The position numbers were made by a program, and so were the translations under genes. Source: Brachybacterium avium (GTDB lineage Bacteria > Actinomycetota > Actinomycetes > Actinomycetales > Dermabacteraceae). From it: a stretch of DNA of 64,000 nt. Shown one piece after another: positions 1-8,318 of the stretch. Location: the NCBI RefSeq assembly GCF_002216795.1, contig NZ_CP022316.1, forward strand, positions 248,001 through 312,000, given 5' to 3'. Below the pieces are notes generated by a model, which worked only from the letters and a program-made list of their open reading frames with translations, did no database searches and was not told where the DNA came from. The stretch's first letter is position 1. Each line of letters begins with the position of its first letter.

Positions 1-762
1 GACGGCGACCAGATGAGAGATCCCTGCTCGCCGCATGATGTCCTCGGTCCTCTCCCCCATGCCCCGGGTGTCGCCCAGGACCATCCCGCGCACCAGTGCT
101 GCTTCGTCGCCGGGGAGGTGGGAGGTGGCCTGCCGGGCCTGCCGGCGCAACGCGTGGCGAGCGGACTGGGCACGGCCCGCGAGACCCGCCGATGCCACCG
201 GTCGCACCTCGGTCGCGCGCACGATGACCAGGGACCCGCTGAGGACGACCCGCCCCCGCAGGTGCGCGAGATCGCCGTCCCGCACCCGGGACAGATCCTG
301 CGACGGTTCGCCGGAGGCACGTACCAGGACCGGCAACGAGGCGGGCAGCGAGACGACATCGCGGCCCACCCGAGCCGGACCGCGCACCGTCCGTGCCCGC
401 ATCTGCTGGCCCTGACGGGCCCACGACGGTCCGCCGCCCGGCGGGGCAGGATCTGCCGCGGCGACGACGGAGAGCTCCACCACCAGCCCCTGCTGCGCCG
501 CCTCCTCCAAGGTCGTGTCGGTGCTTCCGTGCCGCTGCAGCGCCGGGAACAGCAGCGCCCCGGCCAGCACCACGACGCCCAGGTGGGCAAAGAGGCTGCG
601 CGACGTGCGCGGTGAGCCGGTGAGAGTGACAGCGCTCAGCGCGAGGGCGACCAGCACGGCGCCACCGGCGACGGCCGCCGCGGTGCCGGCGGTGACGCCG
701 AGCACGGCCAGCGCCCAGACACAGGTCGCGCCGGGCAGCAGGCGCAGATCTGCCCGGGTCAT
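1..762 (-). CDS. comEC: ComEC/Rec2 competence DNA channel, N-terminal part (cut by window edge)
   Basis: Reading the minus strand from an ATG at 762 gives an open frame that runs off the left edge, so only about 254 N-terminal residues are visible. They start with two hydrophobic stretches (about residues 10-60), followed by a soluble region and then a segment with DEAALVRGMVLGDTRGM and RRAGISHLVAV. These are typical of the DUF4131/OB-fold part and the start of the Competence domain of ComEC, the inner-membrane channel that passes single-stranded DNA during natural transformation. The start codon overlaps the comEA stop in an ATGA, so the two are co-transcribed and probably translationally coupled. 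The C-terminal metallo-beta-lactamase-like part lies outside the window and cannot be checked. Confidence 0.85.
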   Translation of the reverse strand, partial: MTRADLRLLPGATCVWALAVLGVTAGTAAAVAGGAVLVALALSAVTLTGSPRTSRSLFAHLGVVVLAGALLFPALQRHGSTDTTLEEAAQQGLVVELSVVAAADPAPPGGGPSWARQGQQMRARTVRGPARVGRDVVSLPASLPVLVRASGEPSQDLSRVRDGDLAHLRGRVVLSGSLVIVRATEVRPVASAGLAGRAQSARHALRRQARQATSHLPGDEAALVRGMVLGDTRGMGERTEDIMRRAGISHLVAV

Positions 763-1559
763 ACGGTCGCCCGACCGCGGATCTCCTCGAGGGTGGCGGG
801 CCCGATCCCGGAGACCTCCAGCAATCCGTCCACCGCCTGGAAGGGGCCGTTCTTCTCCCGATGCTCCACGATGCGCTGGGCGATCGCCGGTCCCACCCCG
901 GGCAGCTCCTCGAGCTCGGCGGCGCCGGCGGTGTTCAGATCGATCAGCGCCCCGCCGTCGGGCTCCTCCGCCCCGCCCGTGGACGCGGGTCCTCCCGCCA
1001 TGGCGGGGCGGGGCTGCTCCCCCGGCACCGGGACGTGGATCTGCTCGCCGTCGGCGAGCGGTCGGGCCAGGTTCACCACCGAGAGATCGGCATCTCCCGT
1101 CGGGCCGCCGGCGGCGCGCAGGGCGTCATCCACCCGGGCATCACCCGGCAGCTGCACCACACCGGGGGCCGCCACCGCCCCGGAGACGTGGACGACGATC
1201 TCGGAGGAGTCGGTGGCTGCGGAGGCCGACGGGACGGACGTCGGCTCGGGCGCCCCGGCATCGCTCGCGGCGTCGGTCGCGTGTTCCGAGGAGGCGGCCT
1301 CGACACCCTGATCGTGGGCTGTCGGAGCCGGCTCCACCGGCACAGCGGAGCCCGACCCGGACAGATGCACGACCCCGACCGCGATCAGCACCAGCACTGC
1401 GAGACCCACCAGCGCCGATGGCGACGGTGCGGGCAGCGTCAGATGACGAGTCCGCTGCGGTGCGGAGTGGTCGCGCCGCGCGATGAGCGCCTGACCCGAT
1501 CGGCGGTGCCTCCCGGCGCGACCGCGCCGCGGCCCCTCGGATCCGGTGTGTGCTCCCAT
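759..1559 (-). CDS. comEA: ComEA helix-hairpin-helix DNA receptor
   Basis: This 266-residue protein has a basic cytoplasmic N-terminus, one membrane segment at about residues 48-68, a Pro/Ala/Thr-rich linker, an SLBB domain (from about residue 120, VVHVSGAVAAPGVV) and two C-terminal helix-hairpin-helix motifs (LNTAGAAELEELPGVGP and VSGIGPATLEEI). That is the layout of ComEA, the surface receptor that hands DNA to ComEC. It sits directly upstream of comEC with a 4-nt overlap. The ATG lies 7 nt after a TAGCGT -10 hexamer, so the message is probably leaderless. The length is normal for actinobacterial ComEA. With comEC it suggests the organism keeps the late transformation machinery, although no pilus genes are visible here. 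Confidence 0.92.
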   Translation of the reverse strand: MGAHTGSEGPRRGRAGRHRRSGQALIARRDHSAPQRTRHLTLPAPSPSALVGLAVLVLIAVGVVHLSGSGSAVPVEPAPTAHDQGVEAASSEHATDAASDAGAPEPTSVPSASAATDSSEIVVHVSGAVAAPGVVQLPGDARVDDALRAAGGPTGDADLSVVNLARPLADGEQIHVPVPGEQPRPAMAGGPASTGGAEEPDGGALIDLNTAGAAELEELPGVGPAIAQRIVEHREKNGPFQAVDGLLEVSGIGPATLEEIRGRATV

Positions 1560-1566
1560 GACTGCG

Positions 1567-1572
1567 ACGCTA
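1567..1572 (-). promoter_or_regulatory. Putative leaderless -10 element for comEA
   Basis: TAGCGT on the minus strand is followed by 7 nt and then the comEA ATG. No Shine-Dalgarno sequence precedes the ATG. Confidence 0.5.
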
Positions 1573-1695
1573 GGTCGCCGATCATGTCGACTTCTACGGA
1601 CGGATCGTCGTTGGGGACGGCCGCCCGCTGGGGAGGAACGGTCGGCTCCACCTCGTCACCGAGCCACCACCGTTCGCGATCCCCTGACCCATCGC

Positions 1696-2391
1696 TCAGG
1701 ACAGGCCCAGCATCACCAGCCACTGCTGCCGGAACATCAGGGCGATCACGACGATCACCATCAGGTACCACAGCAGCGTCAGCACCACCCACCGTCGCAG
1801 CAGGCCCGCCAGCGGTGCGGGCACGCGCAGATCGCCGCTCTCGATGGTGTGGGCCAGGGTGGCGAAGAACATCGGCGCCGTGACCGACCAGATCACCATG
1901 CACCACGGGCACAGCGCGCCGATCACGAAGATCGTGGAGGACGCCAGGAAGTGCACGTAACCGAACGCGAAGGTGATCCCGCCCAGCCGGGCCCAGCGGA
2001 ACCAGGTGGGCAGCGGGGTGCCGGACGCCATCAGCGCACCGAGCGCGCCCATGATCGCGAAGCCCCCCAGACCGATCGCCATGTTCGGGATCCCCAGTGC
2101 GGAGGACTGCCAGGTCATCATCACGTTGCCGCAGGAGATGAAGGGGTTCACATCGCAGGCCAGGCTGGAGCCCGGGTTGGCGAGCAGGAACTCCTTGCCG
2201 ACCTGCAGCTCGAGCGAACCGATCCAGCCGACCAACGCACCGATCAGCAGCACCAGCCCGGTCACCCGCTGCCCGGCGCGCGCCTTCGCGGAGCGCTCGG
2301 CGGCGAGCTCGGCGTCGATCTCGGCCAGCAGGGTCGCGTCGTCGTGCGCGGGTTCCGTGCCTGCCGGGTCCGTGGTGGGGCTCTCGTTCAT
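1696..2391 (-). CDS. Vitamin K epoxide reductase (VKOR) family membrane protein
   Basis: This 231-residue protein has a charged N-terminus and about five membrane helices. The VKOR signatures are visible: a loop Cys pair region (GSSLACDVNPFISCGNV), the motif SALGIPNMAIG, and the active-site CPWC in IGALCPWCMVIWS. Bacterial VKOR re-oxidises a DsbA-like thiol oxidase and passes the electrons to menaquinone, so it drives disulfide formation outside the cytoplasmic membrane in actinobacteria. No DsbA partner is present nearby. It lies downstream of oleD on the same strand with a 50-nt gap, and 136 nt before comEA, so it is probably its own transcription unit or a distal ole gene. Confidence 0.92.
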   Translation of the reverse strand: MNESPTTDPAGTEPAHDDATLLAEIDAELAAERSAKARAGQRVTGLVLLIGALVGWIGSLELQVGKEFLLANPGSSLACDVNPFISCGNVMMTWQSSALGIPNMAIGLGGFAIMGALGALMASGTPLPTWFRWARLGGITFAFGYVHFLASSTIFVIGALCPWCMVIWSVTAPMFFATLAHTIESGDLRVPAPLAGLLRRWVVLTLLWYLMVIVVIALMFRQQWLVMLGLS

Positions 2392-2441
2392 TCGATGACC
2401 GTGCTCTTCCGTGCGGGGGGACGGGGCGTCAGGAACAGCTG

Positions 2442-3434
2442 TCAGACAACGGGGTGCTCGCGGAACCAGGCCGCGAGGAGGGCGTTGCCCTCGTCCATGC
2501 TCACCCGGGGCGTCCAGTGCAGCCGCTCGCGGGTGCGGCGCTGGTCGAACCAGTGCGCCGTGGACATCTGCTCGGCGAGGAACTCCGTCATCGGCGGCTC
2601 GTCATGGCCGGGACGCTTCTCCCAGATCCGCTCGATCACGCGACCGGCGAAACGGGCCGCGGAGCCGGGGACGCGAAGAGTGGGTACGGGTACCCCGGCG
2701 GCCTCGCACCAGCCGGCGAACACGTCGCGGACCGTGCGGGGCTCACCGTTGGAGACCACGAAGCTCTCCCCGTGCACCTCGTCGATCCGATCCAGCCCCG
2801 CGACGATCGCCTCGGCGGCATTGGTGACGTAGGTGGTGTCGATCAGTGCCATGCCGTCGTCCAGCAGCGGCAACCGGCCGCGGCGAGCACGATCGACGAT
2901 CCGGCCCACCAGCTGGGTGTCGCCGGGGCCCCACACCACGTGGGGACGGATCGAGGTGACCTGCAGTCCGTCTGTGCCATCCGCCTCCATGGCCAGCAGC
3001 TCGGCCGCCGCCTTGGTACGGGCGTAGGGGCCGCGGGCCATCGAGGGGTCGGCGGGGGTGGCATCCGCACCGACGATCGCCCTGCCCAGGTGGGCGACCG
3101 ACGGGGAGGAGACGTTCACCAGCGCGCCCCCGCCCTGGGCGCGCAGCGCCTCGACCACATGGCGGGTGCCCTCGATGTTGATCGCCCGGTACTCGTGCTC
3201 GGGCCCGGAGATGGAGACCTTCGCGGCGAGGTGGACCACCGCATCGACGCCCTGCACTGCACGGCGCACATCGTCGGCCTCGGTGAGGGAACCGGTGAGG
3301 TCCTGGACCCCGTCGATCCCGGCGGGACGGCGCTGGAAGGCGCGCACCGACGCGCCCTGGTCGCGCAGGGCGGTTGCGACCGCCCCGCCGAGCATGCCGG
3401 AGGCCCCGGTGACCAGGACGATCGGCGCACTCAC
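2442..3434 (-). CDS. oleD: OleD, NAD(P)H-dependent 2-alkyl-3-ketoacid reductase (SDR)
   Basis: This is an extended short-chain dehydrogenase of 330 residues. It has the N-terminal Rossmann motif VTGASGMLGGAVA, the VSS serine and the catalytic YARTK (Tyr-x-x-x-Lys). OleD reduces the 2-alkyl-3-keto acid made by OleA to the 2-alkyl-3-hydroxy acid. I chose the GTG at 3434 because it overlaps the oleBC stop as GTGA and places the Rossmann strand at the very N-terminus. The same frame stays open upstream, but that part is low-complexity and antisense-like. The assignment to OleD rather than a generic 3-beta-HSD-like reductase rests on its place as the last gene of oleA-oleBC-oleD. Confidence 0.88.
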   Translation of the reverse strand: MSAPIVLVTGASGMLGGAVATALRDQGASVRAFQRRPAGIDGVQDLTGSLTEADDVRRAVQGVDAVVHLAAKVSISGPEHEYRAINIEGTRHVVEALRAQGGGALVNVSSPSVAHLGRAIVGADATPADPSMARGPYARTKAAAELLAMEADGTDGLQVTSIRPHVVWGPGDTQLVGRIVDRARRGRLPLLDDGMALIDTTYVTNAAEAIVAGLDRIDEVHGESFVVSNGEPRTVRDVFAGWCEAAGVPVPTLRVPGSAARFAGRVIERIWEKRPGHDEPPMTEFLAEQMSTAHWFDQRRTRERLHWTPRVSMDEGNALLAAWFREHPVV

Positions 3435-6133
3435 AGGGCCTCCGCCCGCTCCCCGGCCAGGGTCTGCGCGGACCAGCGCGACAGCGCCGCTCGATCGATC
3501 TTCGAGTTGTGGCGGATGTCGGTGGGCAGCGCGCTGGTGGTGAACACCGCGACCACCTCGGCTCCCGAGCGGTCCCGCACGGCGCGGCGCACGGCCTCCT
3601 GCAGGGAGGGCTCGGCGGGACGGGGGCGACCGGGCCTGCCGGGACGGTAGCCGGACTCGGTCTCGAGGATCACCACCACCTGCTGGGTGCCGCGGGGGCC
3701 GACGGCGGCGGCGCCGGCACGGCGCACCGTGGGCACGGACTCCGCGGCGTCCTCGACCTGGACGGGGGTGAGCAGGCCGGAGGCGGTGGCGAGCACATGC
3801 GCCGCACGGCCCTCGACCCACAGCCGACCGTCCTGGTCGAGATGGCCGACATCACCTGTGGCATGCCAGCCCTCAAAGCGCATCGCGGTGTGGGTGGTGC
3901 CCCAGAGCATCAGGTACCGGTCCCGCACATGCGGGGCGCGCACGAGAATCTCGCCACGTCGCCCGGCGTCCTGGGTGATCTCCCCGGTGGTGGTCCCCAG
4001 CTCGTCCATCACGGCGATCGCGATCTCGACGCGCGGCACCGGACGGCCGACGCACACGCCGGAGCCCTCGCCCGCGGCCTCGATGCCCTCGAGGTCGATC
4101 GCGGCCACGGCCAGGCACTCGGTCATGCCGTACGGGGTCAGCGCCCGCGCGCTGGGCATCAGCGTGCGCAGCTCGCGCAGCAGCTGCGCGGGGATCGGCG
4201 CGCCGGCGGAGAAGAAGCTCGCCGCCTGGGCCATCGCGGCACGGCCGGCCTCGTCGAGCTGGTCAGCGGTGTCGATGATGTTGCGCAGCGCCGCAGGCGC
4301 GGTGAACACGGCCGGGCTGCCGAGGGCGGCGATCGCCGCCGCCAGGGCCGGGGCGGTGAGGTCGCCGGGACGCATGATGTCCATGTCCGGCACCACCGTC
4401 GGCGCTCCGAGCGCCGGACCCAGCAGGGCGAAGGTGGCGAAACCGGCGACGAGTCCGCGCTCCGGGGCGAGGTCCAGGGTGTCCCCCACCGCGGTGAACA
4501 TGGCGCCCAGCTGGCGGTGGGTGAGCACCGCGCCCTTGGCGGGGCCGGTCGAGCCGGAGGTGAACAGGATCGCGGCGTCCGCATCGGGCTCGGGCCAGGG
4601 CGCGTTCAGCGGCGCGCCGAGTTCCCGCATCATCGCCCCGGAGCGGGCGAGCTCGGCGATCGACGTCTCCACGCCCAGGGCTGCACGATCCACGGTCGGC
4701 AGCTGCTGGACCGAGAGACGACGGCCGGGCCAGCCCAGCGCCCGTGCGCCGATCAGTGCCTTCGTGATGCCGATGAACCAGTCGGGGTGGGAGCCGATGA
4801 CCGCGCGGGTCAGGCCTGCCGTCCCCAGGCCGGCGTCGGCCACGACGGCGACAGCACCGATCCGGAAGCAGGCGTAGAGCACGCCGGTGAGGTCTGCGCC
4901 GGGCGTGATCAGCAGGCTCACGCGGTCCCCGGGCCTCACCCCGTGGGCGAGGAGCCCCGCGGCGATGTCATCGACGCGGCGGTTCAGCAGTGACCAGGAG
5001 ATCTCCCGATTCTCGCCGTCCTCGCCGCCCAACTCCACCACGGCGGCGCGATGGGCATGGCGGGGATCGGCGGCCAGCTCGGCGATCGACGCGCCGATGT
5101 GCCGCTGCGGAGCCTGCTCGGCATGGGCGGAGACGGGCTGCCAGGCAGGTGCTGAGCTGCGGGGCTGCTCGGCGGTGCCGAAGGTCGTCTCCAGCCAGTC
5201 GGCGACCAGTCCGGCGACGTCGGCGTCCTCCCACACCAGGTGGGAGGCGCCCTCGAAGCGGTGCACGTCGGCGTGCGGGACCCGCTGGATGAGGTCGCGC
5301 AGGAAGCGGTCTGAGAAGGTGATGTCCCGTGGGCCCCAGGCGAACAGGGTGGGGACGTCCAGCTCGGTGATGCCGCTCGCGACCCGTTCGAGGGTGCTGC
5401 GGGAGGGGTGGTCAGCGGCGGCCGGGATGTCGGCGACGAACTGATCGATGCCCCGTCGGCGGGCACGTCCCCGGTACGGGGCGAGATAGGCGTCCTGGAC
5501 CTCGCGCGGCAGCGACGGCTTCGACAGGGCCAGCGTGGTGCGCAGGAAGGTGTCGGTCACAGAGGTCGAGGGGGTGCGGAACCAGGGCGCGGTCGCCAGC
5601 TGCAGCGCTCTGGGCAGGGCCTCTTCGAGCTTCTGATGAACCCCGGTGTTGGTGAGGATCATCCCGGCCAGGTCGTGACGGTTGTCCAGCGCCCAGCCGG
5701 CGGAGATCAGGCCGCCCCAGTCATGGCCGACGGTCACCACCGGTCCGCGCAGGGACAGGGCATCGGTCAGCATCGACAGATCCGTGATGCGGTCCTGGTA
5801 GCGACGCTTCAGCCCGGTGCGCTCGGAGTAGCCCATCTCGAGCTGGTCGACCGCGATCAGCCGCCAGGGGATGTCCTCCCGCACCAGAGAACGGAAGAGG
5901 AAGGAATAGGTGGGGTTGCCGTGGACGGCCAGCAGGGTGCCACGGGGGGTGATCCCGCGCTCGGCGAGCAGCGGGCCGGAATCCAGCAGATGCCAGCGGC
6001 GCGGCTCGCCGGTGTGGTCGCGGACCTCGAGGGTGCGGTGCAGGCGCGGATCCACGCCGGGCTGGTCCGGGATCTCGGGGCCTGCGGGGGACGACGCCCG
6101 TCGGCGGCCCGGGCTGCGGGCGGGGTTCACCAC
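3431..6133 (-). CDS. oleBC: OleBC fusion: beta-lactone decarboxylase plus beta-lactone synthetase
   Basis: This 900-residue two-domain enzyme carries an alpha/beta hydrolase of the haloalkane-dehalogenase type in about residues 30-320. It has HGNPT (71-75), nucleophile Asp138 in GHDWGG, acid Asp270 and His298 in GASHLVWED. A short linker leads to an AMP-binding domain (about 345-900) with the P-loop FTSGSTGPAKG at 524-534. In the ole pathway the OleC part closes the beta-hydroxy acid into a beta-lactone using ATP, and the OleB part decarboxylates the lactone to a cis-alkene. The fusion is known from some actinobacteria such as Micrococcus luteus. The gene overlaps oleA by 7 nt and oleD by 4 nt, so the three are one operon. 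Both active sites look intact. Confidence 0.93.
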   Translation of the reverse strand: MVNPARSPGRRRASSPAGPEIPDQPGVDPRLHRTLEVRDHTGEPRRWHLLDSGPLLAERGITPRGTLLAVHGNPTYSFLFRSLVREDIPWRLIAVDQLEMGYSERTGLKRRYQDRITDLSMLTDALSLRGPVVTVGHDWGGLISAGWALDNRHDLAGMILTNTGVHQKLEEALPRALQLATAPWFRTPSTSVTDTFLRTTLALSKPSLPREVQDAYLAPYRGRARRRGIDQFVADIPAAADHPSRSTLERVASGITELDVPTLFAWGPRDITFSDRFLRDLIQRVPHADVHRFEGASHLVWEDADVAGLVADWLETTFGTAEQPRSSAPAWQPVSAHAEQAPQRHIGASIAELAADPRHAHRAAVVELGGEDGENREISWSLLNRRVDDIAAGLLAHGVRPGDRVSLLITPGADLTGVLYACFRIGAVAVVADAGLGTAGLTRAVIGSHPDWFIGITKALIGARALGWPGRRLSVQQLPTVDRAALGVETSIAELARSGAMMRELGAPLNAPWPEPDADAAILFTSGSTGPAKGAVLTHRQLGAMFTAVGDTLDLAPERGLVAGFATFALLGPALGAPTVVPDMDIMRPGDLTAPALAAAIAALGSPAVFTAPAALRNIIDTADQLDEAGRAAMAQAASFFSAGAPIPAQLLRELRTLMPSARALTPYGMTECLAVAAIDLEGIEAAGEGSGVCVGRPVPRVEIAIAVMDELGTTTGEITQDAGRRGEILVRAPHVRDRYLMLWGTTHTAMRFEGWHATGDVGHLDQDGRLWVEGRAAHVLATASGLLTPVQVEDAAESVPTVRRAGAAAVGPRGTQQVVVILETESGYRPGRPGRPRPAEPSLQEAVRRAVRDRSGAEVVAVFTTSALPTDIRHNSKIDRAALSRWSAQTLAGERAEAL

Positions 6134-7158
6134 TGGACCTCCATCATCGCCGTGTTCAGTCCTGAGCCGACCCCCATCAGCAGCACGCGCTGACCTGGTT
6201 CGACATCGTCCTGGATGTGCGCGAGCGTCATCGGCACCGCCTCGGCGGCGACGTTGCCCCAGTCCGCGAGGGTGACCGGGATGCGTTCCATCCCCACCCC
6301 CGTGATCTTCGAGAAGTTGCGGATGTAGACCGACGAGACCTGGTGCGGGATGACGAGGTCGAGGGTCTTGAAGTCATAGCCGGCCTCGTTGGCGCCCTTC
6401 CAGGTGTCCAGGATGAGCTGGATCCCGTTCTCGAGCAGTCCGGCGGAGTCGGTGCGCATGTCCTGCATGTTCGCCACGCACAGCTCGTGGTGCTCGGTGC
6501 CGGCGCGAGCCTGGGTGTGCTTCAGCCGGTGCCCCTCGGGATGCACATCGGCGGGGCCGAGGACCGCGGCGGCGGCCCCGGATCCCAGGGTCAGGGACGC
6601 GAACTGGTTGTTGAAGTCCGCACGGGTGGAGGTCTTGGAGTTCAGGCGGTCGATGGTGCCGCGCTGGACCTGCTCGACGTCCTCCGCACCGACGACCAGG
6701 GCGTACTGGATCTGCCCGGAATCGATCATGCTCGCCGCCATCGTCATCGCATTGACGAAGCCGAGGCAGGCGTTGGTGATGTCGAAGTTCATGCAGCTGG
6801 GGGGCATGCCCAGGGAGTGGTGGATCCCGGTGGAGACGGCCGGTTCCAGGTGCTGGCGGGAGACGGAGGCGTTGATCAGCAGACCGACCTGGTCGCGCAT
6901 GATGCCGGCCTTGGCCATCGCCCGCTCGGCGGCGAGCACGACACCCTGCTTCCAGCCCGTGTCCCGGTCACGCCACCAACGACGCTCGTAGACGCCGGCC
7001 ACCCGTTGCAGCACACCCTTGGGCAGCCGCAGTCGCTTGCGTGCCGGGGAGAGCATCTCGTCGATCTCATCCGAGGTCACCGTGACCTGCGGGAGGCTCA
7101 TCTCGATCGCGAGCAGGCTGGTGTTCCTGTGGACGATCCCTGTGTTCCCGTTCCCCAT
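6127..7158 (-). CDS. oleA: OleA, thiolase-fold acyl-CoA head-to-head condensing enzyme
   Basis: This 343-residue protein belongs to the ketoacyl-ACP synthase III family. The nucleophile Cys131 lies in ITNACLGFVNAM, the His in VIPHQVSSVY and the Asn in ADWGNVAAEAVP. A glutamate in HLEPAVST (Glu105) corresponds to the OleA-specific catalytic glutamate that ordinary FabH enzymes lack. OleA joins two fatty acyl-CoAs to a 2-alkyl-3-keto acid, the first step of long-chain olefin synthesis. It is the first gene of the operon, 107 nt after the preceding gene on the same strand, and no strong Shine-Dalgarno is seen before the ATG. The following oleBC and oleD make the assignment firm. Confidence 0.93.
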   Translation of the reverse strand: MGNGNTGIVHRNTSLLAIEMSLPQVTVTSDEIDEMLSPARKRLRLPKGVLQRVAGVYERRWWRDRDTGWKQGVVLAAERAMAKAGIMRDQVGLLINASVSRQHLEPAVSTGIHHSLGMPPSCMNFDITNACLGFVNAMTMAASMIDSGQIQYALVVGAEDVEQVQRGTIDRLNSKTSTRADFNNQFASLTLGSGAAAAVLGPADVHPEGHRLKHTQARAGTEHHELCVANMQDMRTDSAGLLENGIQLILDTWKGANEAGYDFKTLDLVIPHQVSSVYIRNFSKITGVGMERIPVTLADWGNVAAEAVPMTLAHIQDDVEPGQRVLLMGVGSGLNTAMMEVQW

Positions 7159-7265
7159 CAGAGTGCGTTACCTCGTCGTTCCGTGTCGCTGTCGTCGTCG
7201 CATGGCGGCCAGGACCGGCCCGAGACATGCGTTCGTCATTGTCACACCTGCACCTGGGGACCACC

Positions 7266-8252
7266 TCACGGCGTGGTGGATCCCACGTCGCCTGCGGCGC
7301 TCCCGTCGTCGTCCCCGTCCAGATGATGACCGAGATGGTGGCGGGCGAAGGCGAGGCTCTGGCGCAGCGTGCGCTCACGGGCCTCGGCATTGCTGCTGGT
7401 GGTGACCTCGAGCAGCACCGAGCCCTCCCAGCCGCGGTTGGCCAGGCGCCGCAGCACCTCGGCGCAGGGCTGATTGCCCTCACCGGGCGGCAGGTGCTCG
7501 TCCTTGGTGGTCTTCCCGGAGCCGTCCGTCAGGTGCAGGTGGGTGAGGCGGTCGCCGAGCCGCTCGATCATCTCCAGCGCGTCGTCACCTGCGGTCGCGG
7601 CATGGGAGAGGTCGACGGTGACGTGGGCGTACTCCTCGTCGGTCGGATCGTGGTCGGGGAAGTAGTTCAGCAGCTCCCGCACCCCGAGCCTCCACGGATA
7701 CATGTTCTCGACCGCGATCGCGATGCCGTGCTCCTCCTCGAGCGCGGCGACGCCCTCGACGAAGCCGTGCGCGTACTTCCCCTGCCAGCGGAACGGGGGA
7801 TGCGCCACGATCGTGGGGACCCCGAGCTCCTTGGCGATCTCGATGGTGCGCTCGATCTTCACCCACGCATCACGGCCCCACAGGCCCTGCAGGAAGAACA
7901 GGGTGGGGGCGTGGAGGGAGAGGATCGGCAGCTCGTAGCGTTCGGAGTAGGCGCGCAGGAGGTCGGGGTCCTGACTGTCCTTGGGGTAGGAGACCATCAC
8001 CTCCATGCCGTCGTAGCCGATCTCGTGGGCGAGTCGGAAGGACTCCTCGACCCCGGCGGGGAAGACGGAGGAGGTGGACAGCCCCACCGGGATCCTCCGC
8101 TGGGGGTGCTGGTCACTGCGCGGATCGCCCGCCGAGAGTCGCTTGGAGAGCTTCTCGCGGGCCGTGCGATGCGCGCTGCTCGGCCGGGTGTAGGGCTTGC
8201 GGGCACCGTTGCGCGGCGCATCCGTGGAAGGACGATCACGGCGTGGGCTCAC
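7266..8252 (-). CDS. Sugar phosphate isomerase/epimerase-like TIM-barrel protein
   Basis: This 328-residue protein belongs to the xylose-isomerase-like TIM-barrel (AP_endonuc_2) superfamily. Strand-end motifs include GYDGMEVMV, LSLHAP, IVAHPPFRW, IAVENMYPW, VTVDLSHA and HLHLTDGSG, which carry the His, Glu and Asp that bind a divalent metal in this fold. The GTG at 8252 was chosen because GAGGAG lies 5 nt upstream. The N-terminal 50 residues are basic and disordered-looking, and the barrel starts at about residue 48. The substrate cannot be read from the sequence. It is divergently oriented to the acetyltransferase gene, with a 66-nt shared promoter region. Confidence 0.82.
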   Translation of the reverse strand: MSPRRDRPSTDAPRNGARKPYTRPSSAHRTAREKLSKRLSAGDPRSDQHPQRRIPVGLSTSSVFPAGVEESFRLAHEIGYDGMEVMVSYPKDSQDPDLLRAYSERYELPILSLHAPTLFFLQGLWGRDAWVKIERTIEIAKELGVPTIVAHPPFRWQGKYAHGFVEGVAALEEEHGIAIAVENMYPWRLGVRELLNYFPDHDPTDEEYAHVTVDLSHAATAGDDALEMIERLGDRLTHLHLTDGSGKTTKDEHLPPGEGNQPCAEVLRRLANRGWEGSVLLEVTTSSNAEARERTLRQSLAFARHHLGHHLDGDDDGSAAGDVGSTTP

Positions 8253-8305
8253 GACATCTCCTCTGGGCTGGACAGGCCTGGTCAGTATGCAACAAGCCTG
8301 CGCCC

Positions 8306-8311
8306 TAGACT
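8306..8311 (+). promoter_or_regulatory. Putative leaderless -10 element for the Eis-like gene
   Basis: TAGACT ends 7 nt before the ATG at 8319. There is no Shine-Dalgarno. Confidence 0.55.
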
Positions 8312-8318
8312 CTTCCGC

